Shown: positions 1-6,599 of the stretch, piece by piece | Layout of the letters: each line of letters opens with the position of its first letter | How positions within the stretch are numbered: position 1 is the first letter of the stretch | Assembly: GCA_038924905.1 (NCBI GenBank) | Contig: JBCKUK010000058.1 | Location: 1 to 7,220 of the forward strand | Length of the DNA stretch: 7,220 nucleotides | Source: JBCKUK01 sp038924905 | GTDB taxonomy: Bacteria; Pseudomonadota; Gammaproteobacteria; Burkholderiales; Methylophilaceae | Reading direction: 5' to 3' | Position numbers and translations under genes: made by a program | The notes under the pieces: model-generated | Database searches by the model: none | What the model was told of the DNA's origin: nothing | Seen by the model: only the letters and a program-made list of their open reading frames with translations

Positions 1-238
1 TTATCAGCAATCTTTTGCCAGCCTGCAAGAGGCAAAAGCAGAGTTTGTCCACTTGCGCGATTGGCAAGTGTTCGAAAAAGATTTATTACAAAAAGGCGAT
101 ACCTATCAAGCCGCATTGCGCATCAGGCTGGACCAATCAAAATTACCCAAGCCACTTCAAGTGGACGCCCTGGGCTCTGAAGACTGGAATATGGTTTCGG
201 AACGCCACCGCTGGACACCCGCATTTGTTTTTCAATAG
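1..238 (+). CDS. DUF4390 domain-containing protein, 3' end (5' truncated by window edge)
   Basis: The open frame is already running at base 2 (Tyr-Gln-Gln-Ser-Phe-Ala-Ser-Leu...) and ends at TAG 236-238, so only the last 78 residues are visible. They carry the family's C-terminal pattern: a helix ending in LRDWQVFEK, a stretch close to YQAALRIRLDQSKLPKPLQV, then an ending rich in Trp and Arg (residues around SEDW and HRWTP). DUF4390 proteins are uncharacterised, usually have an N-terminal signal or membrane anchor (not visible here), and in betaproteobacteria commonly sit directly before an NtrY/NtrX pair. That is the case here: the kinase gene starts 21 bases downstream on the same strand. 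I infer co-transcription and possibly a role in the same envelope signalling pathway, but no biochemical function can be read from the sequence. The family assignment is from recalled pattern similarity, not a profile search. Confidence 0.8.
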   Translation, partial: YQQSFASLQEAKAEFVHLRDWQVFEKDLLQKGDTYQAALRIRLDQSKLPKPLQVDALGSEDWNMVSERHRWTPAFVFQ

Positions 239-259
239 CACCAACAAAATGCAAAGCCG

Positions 260-2425
260 ATGAGATACATCGTATTTATTAGTGCTGCACTTGGCACCGT
301 TCTGCTTTATTCGCTATCGCGAGCCAGCGCCAATACTGCTGCTTCTGGCAACTACTACATGATTTTATTAGCACTCAATAGTTTATTGGCGCTGGCTTTA
401 ATCGTGCTCATAGGCGTCCAGCTATGGCGTTTATATCGGCAAATACGCCAGCGTGTAATGGGCAGCCGCTTGACGCTGAGATTGCTAGGTGCGTTTGCCT
501 TGATGGCAATTCTTCCTGGCCTGGTGGTGTATGCAGTGTCGGTGAATTTTCTGACACGTTCGATCGAATCCTGGTTTAACGTCAAGGTTGAAGCGGCACT
601 GGAAGGCGGGCTGAGGCTGGGTCAAAGCACACTGGATATTATGCTGACCGACCTTGAGGAGAAAGGCGAAAGCATAGCCTTAGCTCTGGCATTGCAGCCA
701 GTTAGCGCACATTTAACGGTGCTGAACGACATGCGCGAAAAAAGCGGTGTTAGGGATGTAGTGCTGCTTACCTTGCAGGGGAGCATTCTGGCGTTTTCCA
801 GCAATGATTCTTCCAGTTTTTTGCCGGAGATGCCCACAGTGCAACAGTTGCGCCAGGCGCGGCAACATATTTACGGCATCATAGAACCCATCCCCAATAA
901 AGGCTTGCATCTGCGGGTATTGGTGCCAGTGACCATGCCCAATTTATCCGGGGAAACGCGAATTTTGCAGTTATTGCAACCAGTGCCACCGACACTCTCC
1001 GAGACTGCGGAATCTGTACAAAGTGTTTATCAGGATTATCAGGAGCTATCATATAGCCGCGAATCGCTGAAGCAGGTTTTCGCGCTGACGCTGACCTTGG
1101 TGCTGATGCTGTCCATGCTTACAGCGGTAGCGATTGCCTTTGTGCTAAGCCGCCGCCTCTCTGCGCCGCTGGCTGTACTGGCAGAAGGTACACGTGCAAT
1201 TGCACGCGGCGATTACAGCACCATGCTACCGGCGCAGGGTAAAGACGAGCTGGGGGTTTTGGTGCAATCCTTTAACAGTATGACGCGCCAGCTGAGCGAG
1301 GCTACCCAGGCCGCAGAGAAAAACCGCATACATGTAGAAGCAGCGCGCGGTTACCTGGAAACCATATTGGCGCATCTTTCCTCGGGCGTTTTGGCGCTGG
1401 ATGAGTGTGCGCAGTTGCGTACTTTTAATCTGGCTGCTACGCATATTCTGGGCGTTGCACTGGAGAATTTTGTTAACCAGCCTTTTGACCAGCTTGGTCA
1501 GCAACAGCCAGCGCTGAAAGAATTTATTGGAGCGGTGCTTGGTCAGTTTCAGCACAACAAGTCTGGAGAGTTGCAAGATGGCGAGTGGCAGGGCGGAGAG
1601 CTGAACCAGCAAATGGAAATAATCAATGCCAACGGCAAGAAAATCGTGCTGGTGCGCGGCACCCGCCTGCCAGACGGTGTTGATAGCGGATTTGTGGTTG
1701 TGTTTGATGACGTGACCACCATGGTGCAAGCCCAGCGTGATGCGGCTTGGGGTGAGGTGGCGCGGCGTTTGGCACATGAAATTAAAAATCCGCTAACGCC
1801 AATTCAATTATCGGCTGAGCGTTTGGAACATAAGCTGGCACCCAAGCTGGATGCAGCCGATGCTGAAATGTTAAGACGTGCGGCGAATACTATTGTGAGC
1901 CAGGTTAGCGCGATGAAGACCATGGTGAATGAATTTAGCGAATATGCACGGGCGCCGACGTTAAATCTTGCCGAGGTCAATCTTAACGCACTTATTGAGG
2001 ACGTGCTGGCACTTTATGAGACTATGGGTGTTGCCATAACGACGAAACTTGACCCTGCGTTGCCAACGGTGCTAGGTGACGCCACTATGCTACGTCAGGT
2101 TCTGCACAATTTACTGCAAAATGCGCAGGATGCTTTGGAGGGACGACCAAACCAGACGATAACGGTCAGCAGCGCGATGCAGAAAGATAAAGTAAAATTA
2201 AGCGTCATCGATAACGGCGAAGGCTTTCTGCTGGAAATGATGGCGCGCGTTTTTGAGCCCTATATGACAACAAAACGTTACGGAACTGGTTTGGGATTAC
2301 CCATCGTGAAGAAAATTATTGAAGAGCATAAAGGCAGCATCAAGATTGAAAATGTGAGGCAGGGTGGCGCATGCGTTACTATTACCCTACCTATCGCTGC
2401 AAAAAAAACGGGGCGTAAGCAATGA
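260..2425 (+). CDS. ntrY: NtrY-type membrane sensor histidine kinase
   Basis: Sensor kinase of the NtrY/NtrX two-component system, 721 residues, inner membrane. Four hydrophobic segments lie near residues 3-20, 33-55, 72-97 and 273-297. The loop of about 170 residues between the third and fourth is probably the periplasmic sensing domain. A HAMP linker follows (about 298-350), then a PAS-like region (about 356-485), and the kinase core. The H-box has His506 in AHEIKNPLTP, the N-box is NLLQNAQDA (Asn621), G1 is DNGEGF (651-656), the F-box is FEPYMTTK and G2 is GTGLGL (675-680); all look intact, so the kinase should be active. It should autophosphorylate His506 and pass phosphate to Asp54 of the next gene product, whose ATG overlaps its TGA by 4 bases. 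The ATG at 260 opens directly into the first membrane segment, as in other betaproteobacterial NtrY, but has no strong Shine-Dalgarno site. A short imperfect pentapeptide repeat occurs at residues 436-450. Ligand unknown. Confidence 0.95.
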   Translation: MRYIVFISAALGTVLLYSLSRASANTAASGNYYMILLALNSLLALALIVLIGVQLWRLYRQIRQRVMGSRLTLRLLGAFALMAILPGLVVYAVSVNFLTRSIESWFNVKVEAALEGGLRLGQSTLDIMLTDLEEKGESIALALALQPVSAHLTVLNDMREKSGVRDVVLLTLQGSILAFSSNDSSSFLPEMPTVQQLRQARQHIYGIIEPIPNKGLHLRVLVPVTMPNLSGETRILQLLQPVPPTLSETAESVQSVYQDYQELSYSRESLKQVFALTLTLVLMLSMLTAVAIAFVLSRRLSAPLAVLAEGTRAIARGDYSTMLPAQGKDELGVLVQSFNSMTRQLSEATQAAEKNRIHVEAARGYLETILAHLSSGVLALDECAQLRTFNLAATHILGVALENFVNQPFDQLGQQQPALKEFIGAVLGQFQHNKSGELQDGEWQGGELNQQMEIINANGKKIVLVRGTRLPDGVDSGFVVVFDDVTTMVQAQRDAAWGEVARRLAHEIKNPLTPIQLSAERLEHKLAPKLDAADAEMLRRAANTIVSQVSAMKTMVNEFSEYARAPTLNLAEVNLNALIEDVLALYETMGVAITTKLDPALPTVLGDATMLRQVLHNLLQNAQDALEGRPNQTITVSSAMQKDKVKLSVIDNGEGFLLEMMARVFEPYMTTKRYGTGLGLPIVKKIIEEHKGSIKIENVRQGGACVTITLPIAAKKTGRKQ
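1565..1609 (+). repeat. Three imperfect 15-bp tandem units inside ntrY (GELQD/GEWQG/GELNQ)
   Basis: Three consecutive 15-base units (1565-1579, 1580-1594, 1595-1609) all match GGNGAGNTGNA or nearly so: GGAGAGTTGCAAGAT, GGCGAGTGGCAGGGC, GGAGAGCTGAACCAG. They are in frame and encode residues 436-450 as three pentapeptides beginning Gly-Glu-Leu/Trp. They fall in the PAS-like region between the predicted second half of the fold and the strand containing KIVLVRGTRLPDG. A small in-frame duplication, since diverged, is the simplest explanation; chance in a Gly/Glu-rich loop is the alternative. Confidence 0.55.
2401..2407 (+). other. In-phase A-AAA-AAA slippery heptamer near the 3' end of ntrY
   Basis: An eight-A run (2401-2408) lies so that A2401 ends codon 714 and codons 715 and 716 are both AAA. 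This is the X-XXY-YYZ phase required for a -1 tandem slip. A ribosome that slipped back one base would read AAC GGG GCG and stop at TAA 2416-2418, three bases before the ntrX ATG, shortening NtrY by 3 residues. No stimulatory hairpin or upstream Shine-Dalgarno-like element is obvious. The heptamer is directly visible; any functional use is conjecture. Confidence 0.3.
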
Positions 2426-3690
2426 CGGCAAGGCATGTACTGGTGGTAGATGACGAAATTGGTATCCGCGAACTATTGAGGGACATTTTGCAGGATGAAG
2501 GTTATCAGGTTCGCCTGGCGGAAAATGCGGCGGAGGCGCGCGAGTGGCGCCAGCAAACGCGTCCAGACCTGGTGTTGCTGGATATCTGGATGCCGGATTG
2601 CGACGGCATCAGCCTGCTAAAAGAATGGGGCAATGGCGGTTTGCTGACCATGCCGGTGGTTATGATGTCCGGCCATGGCACTATTGATACCGCTGTGGAA
2701 GCCACGCGTATCGGTGCTTTTGACTTTCTGGAAAAGCCCATTGCGCTGCAAAAGCTGCTAAAGACTGTCAGCGCTGCATTCAAGCACGGGGAGCAATTAC
2801 CCAAATCAGATTTAAGTCTGGTTAATCTTGGTAAAAGCGCCGCTATAACCGAACTACGCAAGCGCCTGGAACAGGTAAATTTGCTAAAAACGCCATTGCT
2901 GCTAATTGGCGCAAGGGGAAGTGGTACCGAGCTCTGCGCACGCTTTTTGCATGAACAAAATACCCCCTGGCTGGAACTGACTGAATACGACAAGCTTACG
3001 ACCGCACCGCTCGATTTACTGGAACAGTTACATGATGGCTTGCTGTTTATTCCAGAAGTGGCCGAGCTTAATAAGACCGAACAGAAAGGCTTTTTATTGG
3101 TGCTGGCCAAAGCCGGTAAATATGGTGTCAGAGTAGTGTGCGCTACAGCGCGTGCCTTGCCCCAACTGGTGACAGAAGGCCAGTTTGATCATGCCTTATT
3201 ACAAGCCTTATCAGTCACCACATTGCGCGTGCCGGCGCTGGAAGACCATCGTGAAGATATTCCTGATTTGGCACGTGCCATGGTAACTTTGTTGGCTGAA
3301 ACCAGAGAAGTCGCTTATCGCGAATTTGATATTGCTGCGCTCAATGCGCTAAGAAATGGCGAGTGGCCAGATAATTTGGCGCAGCTGGATAGCGTAATAC
3401 GTAATTTGATGCAAACCAGCCTGGGCGAAAAAATCACGTTGGAGGATGTTAACCGGGTATTAGGGCAATTTGGGCCCATGCAACAAAACCAGCCCAATGA
3501 TGCGCCCGATACTCTCCCGATCAATCTGGATATGCCGCTACGCGAAGCGCGTGACGAGTTTGAACGGCTATATTTTAGTCATCATATGGCTAAAGCGGGT
3601 GGCAACATGAGTAAAGTGGCTGAGATGGTGCAGCTGGAGCGTACTCATCTATACCGCAAACTCAAGCAGCTTGGAATGAAAAGAAAGTAA
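2422..3690 (+). CDS. ntrX: NtrX-type response regulator with degenerate AAA+ domain
   Basis: Cytoplasmic DNA-binding partner of the preceding kinase, 422 residues, translationally coupled by the ATGA overlap. The receiver domain (about 4-118) has acidic residues Asp10/Asp11, phospho-acceptor Asp54 in LLDIWMPD, Ser83 in MMSGHG and Lys105 in EKP: all that phosphotransfer needs. The centre (about 137-340) aligns with the sigma-54 activator AAA+ domain but is eroded. Walker A reads GARGSGTE, with Thr169 in place of Lys. The GAFTGA loop is absent. Walker B reads LLFIPE, with Pro211 in place of Asp. The arginine-finger segment FRxDLYYRL is FDHALLQAL (255-263), and the sensor-II Arg of WPGNVREL is Ala320. 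The C-terminus (about 371-419) is an intact Fis-type helix-turn-helix ending RTHLYRKLKQLG. I infer phosphorylation-controlled DNA binding without ATP-driven open-complex formation. As far as I recall, betaproteobacterial NtrX proteins share this erosion; in Neisseria, NtrYX is linked to respiratory gene expression. Confidence 0.93.
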   Translation: MTARHVLVVDDEIGIRELLRDILQDEGYQVRLAENAAEAREWRQQTRPDLVLLDIWMPDCDGISLLKEWGNGGLLTMPVVMMSGHGTIDTAVEATRIGAFDFLEKPIALQKLLKTVSAAFKHGEQLPKSDLSLVNLGKSAAITELRKRLEQVNLLKTPLLLIGARGSGTELCARFLHEQNTPWLELTEYDKLTTAPLDLLEQLHDGLLFIPEVAELNKTEQKGFLLVLAKAGKYGVRVVCATARALPQLVTEGQFDHALLQALSVTTLRVPALEDHREDIPDLARAMVTLLAETREVAYREFDIAALNALRNGEWPDNLAQLDSVIRNLMQTSLGEKITLEDVNRVLGQFGPMQQNQPNDAPDTLPINLDMPLREARDEFERLYFSHHMAKAGGNMSKVAEMVQLERTHLYRKLKQLGMKRK

Positions 3691-3703
3691 TTCTTGCAAC
3701 AGA
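3691..3703. other. 13-base convergent junction between ntrX and xth, no clear terminator
   Basis: The stops of ntrX (TAA 3688-3690) and xth (TAA, complement 3704-3706) face each other across 13 bases. The only local fold is a five-pair A/T stem, AAGAA...TTCTT (3681-3695), too weak for an intrinsic terminator even though the minus strand shows a few T residues after it. Transcription from each side probably runs into the other gene, or ends by Rho. Confidence 0.5.
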
Positions 3704-4468
3704 TTAACTCAGCTCTAATATTACCGGGGCGTGGTCAGAAGGGCGTTCCAGCTTGCGCGGGGTCTTATCAATCCAGCAAGATTTACATTTTTTAACCAAT
3801 GGTGAACTTACCAGAATATGGTCAATGCGCAAGCCCAGATTGCGCCTGAAGGCGGCCATACGGTAATCCCACCAACTATAACTTGATTCAGCCTGATCAA
3901 ATAATCTGAACGCGTCTTGCAGCCCTAAATCAAGTAGCCTCTGAAATGCAACCCTTTCTTTTTCGCTGACCAAAACCTGGCCTTGCCAAGCCTTGGGGTC
4001 ATGCACATCGCGGTCTTCCGGTGCAATGTTGTAATCACCCAGCAACACCAAATCAGGATGCGCTTTAAGTTCCTCGCGTAGCCAATTTGTCAGTGCCTCC
4101 AGCCAGCGCAGCTTGTACTGGTATTTATCAGAATCCAGCGCCTGACCGTTTGGGATGTAAGCACACACTACACGGGTATTGCCGATGTTGGCAGCCACTA
4201 CGCGTTTTTGCTCGTCACCAAAATGGGGGATACCAATTTGCGGATTGGTTAGTGGCTGGCGACTTAAAATGGCGACGCCGTTATAAGTCTTTTGTCCGCT
4301 ATGCAAGGCGTGATAACCGGCATCACTTAATGCCTGATAAGGGAATTTGCTGTCTTCCTGCTTAGTCTCTTGTAGGCATAGTACATCCGGCTGGTTGGCG
4401 TTAAGCCAGTCCAGCACATGCGGCAGGCGCACATTGAGCGAATTTACATTCCACGTGGCGAGTTTCAA
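3704..4468 (-). CDS. xth: Exodeoxyribonuclease III (AP endonuclease)
   Basis: Mg-dependent DNA-repair nuclease of the exonuclease III/endonuclease-exonuclease-phosphatase family. It incises 5' to abasic sites and removes 3' blocking groups and 3' nucleotides in base-excision repair. The 254 residues match the family's short form (E. coli XthA is 268). Catalytic landmarks are in order: Asn7 in TWNVNS, Glu34 in LQETK, Tyr104 in AYIPNG, Asp145 and Asn147 in LGDYNIAP, Asp216 in LRIDH, and Asp245-His246 in PSDHAPV. The protein therefore looks fully active. It starts at TTG (4468-4466); the first residues (M)KLATWNVNSLNVR fit the family N-terminus exactly, and an AAGGA site lies 6 bases upstream, so the rare start is well supported. 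It is the last gene of the minus-strand cluster, 44 bases after prlC, and converges on ntrX. I infer it can be co-transcribed with prlC, although a separate promoter in prlC is not excluded. Confidence 0.95.
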   Translation of the reverse strand: MKLATWNVNSLNVRLPHVLDWLNANQPDVLCLQETKQEDSKFPYQALSDAGYHALHSGQKTYNGVAILSRQPLTNPQIGIPHFGDEQKRVVAANIGNTRVVCAYIPNGQALDSDKYQYKLRWLEALTNWLREELKAHPDLVLLGDYNIAPEDRDVHDPKAWQGQVLVSEKERVAFQRLLDLGLQDAFRLFDQAESSYSWWDYRMAAFRRNLGLRIDHILVSSPLVKKCKSCWIDKTPRKLERPSDHAPVILELS

Positions 4469-4482
4469 AACAATTCCTTCAT
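4465..4482 (-). other. Five-codon ATG mini-ORF overlapping the xth start
   Basis: Reading ATG AAG GAA TTG TTT TGA, this minimal frame contains the xth Shine-Dalgarno site and ends with its TGA overlapping the xth start as TTGA. If translated it would terminate exactly on the xth start and could compete with or couple to it. Whether it is translated is unknown: the bases just upstream (AAAATTCGATTAA) offer no clear ribosome-binding site. Confidence 0.25.
4475..4479 (-). promoter_or_regulatory. Ribosome-binding site for xth (supports TTG start)
   Basis: AAGGA on the minus strand with six bases (ATTGTT) before the TTG at 4468-4466. The only ATG close by (4482-4480) runs out of frame into TGA after five codons, so this site together with the conserved N-terminus fixes TTG as the start. 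Confidence 0.75.
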
Positions 4483-4512
4483 TTAATCGAATTTTTGTTA
4501 AAACACAGTGCT

Positions 4513-6573
4513 TTAATTAGTCATACCATTGTGGCGTAGCAGTGCGTCAATACTAGGCTCGCGCCCACGGAAGGCAATGAAGGATTCCAGCGCCGGGCGT
4601 GATCCGCCCTGTGCCAGGATTTCATTCAAAAAACGGCGGCCGGTTTCCTGCGACAAAACACCAGTTTCTTCAAACAAGCTGTAGGCATCGGCAGACAAGA
4701 CTTCTGCCCATTTGTAGCTGTAATAGCCGGCTGCATAGCCGCCAGCGAAGATGTGTGAGAAGTTATTGGGAAAGCGGTTCCACTTCGGTGGGCGTACCAC
4801 GGCAACCTCATCACGCACCTGCTCGATTAAATCCAGCGCCGTTTGTTTGCTGTTCGGGTCAAACTCTCCATGCAAACGCATATCGAACAATGAAAACTCG
4901 ATTTGTCGCACGGTTTGCATACCCGCCTGGAAATTTTTCGCGGCCACCATTTTGTCGAACAACGCGTGTGGCAAGTGCGCACCGGTTTCCACGTGTTTGG
5001 TCATGTGGCGCAGTACTTCCCATTCCCAGCAAAAGTTTTCCATGAACTGGCTTGGCAGCTCTACCGCATCCCACTCCACACCCTTGATGCCGGAGACGCC
5101 ATATTCATCCACCCTGGTGAGCATGTGGTGCAAGCCATGGCCAAATTCATGAAACAGGGTGATGACTTCATCGTGGGTGAACAGCGCCTCTTTGCTACCG
5201 ATAGGTGCGGTGAAGTTGCAAGTGAGGAAAGCCACTGGAGTTACTATGCCATGCGATTTTCGACGGCGAGTAATGGCTTCATCCATCCAGGCGCCACCAC
5301 GCTTATTGTTGCGTGCATAGAGATCCAAATAAAATTGGCCAACCAGCTTGCCGGCTTGGTCGATAATCTCGTAAAATACAACATCCGAGTGCCATGCAGG
5401 CGTTTGTGATTTCTTCACCTGTACGCCAAAAATGGTTTCGGTTACTTTAAACAAGCCGTGTAATACCTGTGATTCGGGGAAATACTGCTTCACTTCCTGA
5501 TCTGAGAACGCATATTTTTGTATCCGCAGTTTTTCAGATACAAAAGCTACGTCCCAGGCCTGCACATCGTCTATCCCAATTTGTTTTGCGTAATCTATCA
5601 GCTCCTGCATATCGCGCTTGGCAAAAGGTTTTGCGCGTTTGCCCAGTGTATGTAAAAACTCAACCACCTGCTTTGGGGTGTCAGCCATTTTCGTGGTGAG
5701 TGACATTTCAGCGTAATTGGAATAGCCCAATAATTGAGCGGCCTCACAGCGCAGTTTCAATATTTCGCTGATGAGCGAGGTGTTATCCCAATCTGCTTTG
5801 CCAAATTCGGAAGCGCGCGTGGCGTAGGCACGATATAGCGTTTCGCGCAACTGACGATTCTCGGCGTATTGCAACACTGGCGCGTAAGAAGGGGAGTGCA
5901 GGGTGAATTTCCAGCCGCTTTTGTTTTGTTCTTTTGCTGCTTCACGTGCGCCTTCTAGCGCATCCGCAGGAATGCCTTTGAGTTCATCCGCATTCTCTAC
6001 AACATGCGAATAGGCATTGGTGGTATCCATGATATTTTCTTCAAACCTGGCAGAAAGTTTGGAGAGTTCTTCTTGAATCTGTTTGAAACGTGCTTTTTTA
6101 TCTGGCGCCAGTTCAGCGCCACCCAAGCGGAAATCGCGTAATTCGTTTTCAACAATTTTGCGTTGTGCGGTATTTAATTGCTCATATTGCTGGCTTGCTC
6201 GTAGCACACGGAACTTGGCATACAACCGTTCATCTTGCGATAAATCGGCATAGAAATCTGTCAATTTCGACAGGTTATCGTTGTATGCTACGCGCAGTTC
6301 CGGGCTATTGACCACGGCATTCATATGCCCAACTTGTGACCAGGCGCGTGAAATTCGTTCTTCCATATCTTCCAGCAGACGCGCGAAATTATCCCACGCA
6401 GGCTCATCATTGCTGGCACCCAGGTTTTTTACCAGCGAACGGCCTTGCTTTAATAATTGATCAATAGCTGGCGTGACATGTGCAGCTTGCACCTGATCAA
6501 ATTTGGGTAGCCCTGAGAAATCCAGCAGAGGGTTATTTCGTAAAGCATTATTGGACAATGCGTTTTGCGCCAC
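4513..6573 (-). CDS. prlC: Oligopeptidase A (M3 family zinc metallopeptidase)
   Basis: Cytosolic zinc endopeptidase that degrades short peptides, including cleaved signal peptides in E. coli. It has 686 residues against 680 in E. coli. The zinc site is HEFGH (His475, Glu476, His479), with the third ligand Glu505 in WDAVELPSQF, 30 residues after His475 as expected for this subfamily. The substrate-binding tyrosine cluster is present in FAGGYAAGYYSYKWAEV (Tyr613, 617, 618, 620), and the C-terminus has the typical FRGREPSIDALLRHNG. All catalytic elements are intact. The start is GTG at 6573: TGA at 6591-6589 blocks any further upstream start. The conserved family start (NPLLDF...) only begins at residue 14, so TTG codon 6 is a possible but unsupported alternative. 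It lies 26 bases after the DUF4870 gene and 44 before xth on the same strand, so co-transcription is likely. Base use looks like its neighbours. Confidence 0.96.
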   Translation of the reverse strand: MAQNALSNNALRNNPLLDFSGLPKFDQVQAAHVTPAIDQLLKQGRSLVKNLGASNDEPAWDNFARLLEDMEERISRAWSQVGHMNAVVNSPELRVAYNDNLSKLTDFYADLSQDERLYAKFRVLRASQQYEQLNTAQRKIVENELRDFRLGGAELAPDKKARFKQIQEELSKLSARFEENIMDTTNAYSHVVENADELKGIPADALEGAREAAKEQNKSGWKFTLHSPSYAPVLQYAENRQLRETLYRAYATRASEFGKADWDNTSLISEILKLRCEAAQLLGYSNYAEMSLTTKMADTPKQVVEFLHTLGKRAKPFAKRDMQELIDYAKQIGIDDVQAWDVAFVSEKLRIQKYAFSDQEVKQYFPESQVLHGLFKVTETIFGVQVKKSQTPAWHSDVVFYEIIDQAGKLVGQFYLDLYARNNKRGGAWMDEAITRRRKSHGIVTPVAFLTCNFTAPIGSKEALFTHDEVITLFHEFGHGLHHMLTRVDEYGVSGIKGVEWDAVELPSQFMENFCWEWEVLRHMTKHVETGAHLPHALFDKMVAAKNFQAGMQTVRQIEFSLFDMRLHGEFDPNSKQTALDLIEQVRDEVAVVRPPKWNRFPNNFSHIFAGGYAAGYYSYKWAEVLSADAYSLFEETGVLSQETGRRFLNEILAQGGSRPALESFIAFRGREPSIDALLRHNGMTN

Positions 6574-6582
6574 TGGTTTTAA

Positions 6583-6586
6583 TCCC
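6583..6586 (-). promoter_or_regulatory. Weak ribosome-binding site for prlC, inside a small hairpin
   Basis: GGGA lies nine bases before the GTG start. It can pair with TCCC at 6592-6595 (four pairs, mostly G-C, five-base loop), which would hide it. A better AAGGA (6601-6597) overlaps the stop of the DUF4870 gene but lies 23 bases from GTG; looping out the 13-base hairpin would shorten that to ten. Which site is used cannot be decided from sequence. Confidence 0.35.
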
Positions 6587-6599
6587 GGTCAGGGAATCC

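Noticed and set aside
15..263. Open frame of 82 codons overlapping the DUF4390 end and the ntrY start
   Set aside because: Out of frame with the DUF4390 match, which is convincing; the translation has no family resemblance. Only its last codons (249-263) are noted as a possible coupling frame.
1226..1777. Long open frame of 183 codons on the minus strand opposite ntrY
   Set aside because: It lies wholly inside the certain ntrY gene, has no recognisable domain and no ribosome-binding site I can see, and its composition is what antisense reading of a conserved gene gives.
2401..2425. Possible NtrY-NtrX fusion by frameshift at the A8 run
   Set aside because: A -1 shift meets TAA at 2416-2418 before reaching ntrX, and a +1 shift does not enter the ntrX frame, so no fusion protein can result.
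2505..3110. Open frame of 201 codons on the minus strand opposite ntrX, rich in Ser
   Set aside because: Ser/Arg-rich low-complexity translation typical of an antisense shadow; no family resemblance, and fully covered by ntrX.
3681..3695. AAGAA-AGTAA-TTCTT stem as a terminator between ntrX and xth
   Set aside because: Five A/T pairs only, no G-C core, and part of it lies within the ntrX coding end; too weak to support a terminator call.
4599..5409. Several overlapping plus-strand open frames opposite prlC
   Set aside because: prlC is intact and conserved over this whole stretch; the frames overlap each other, are Cys/His/Arg-rich and resemble no family.
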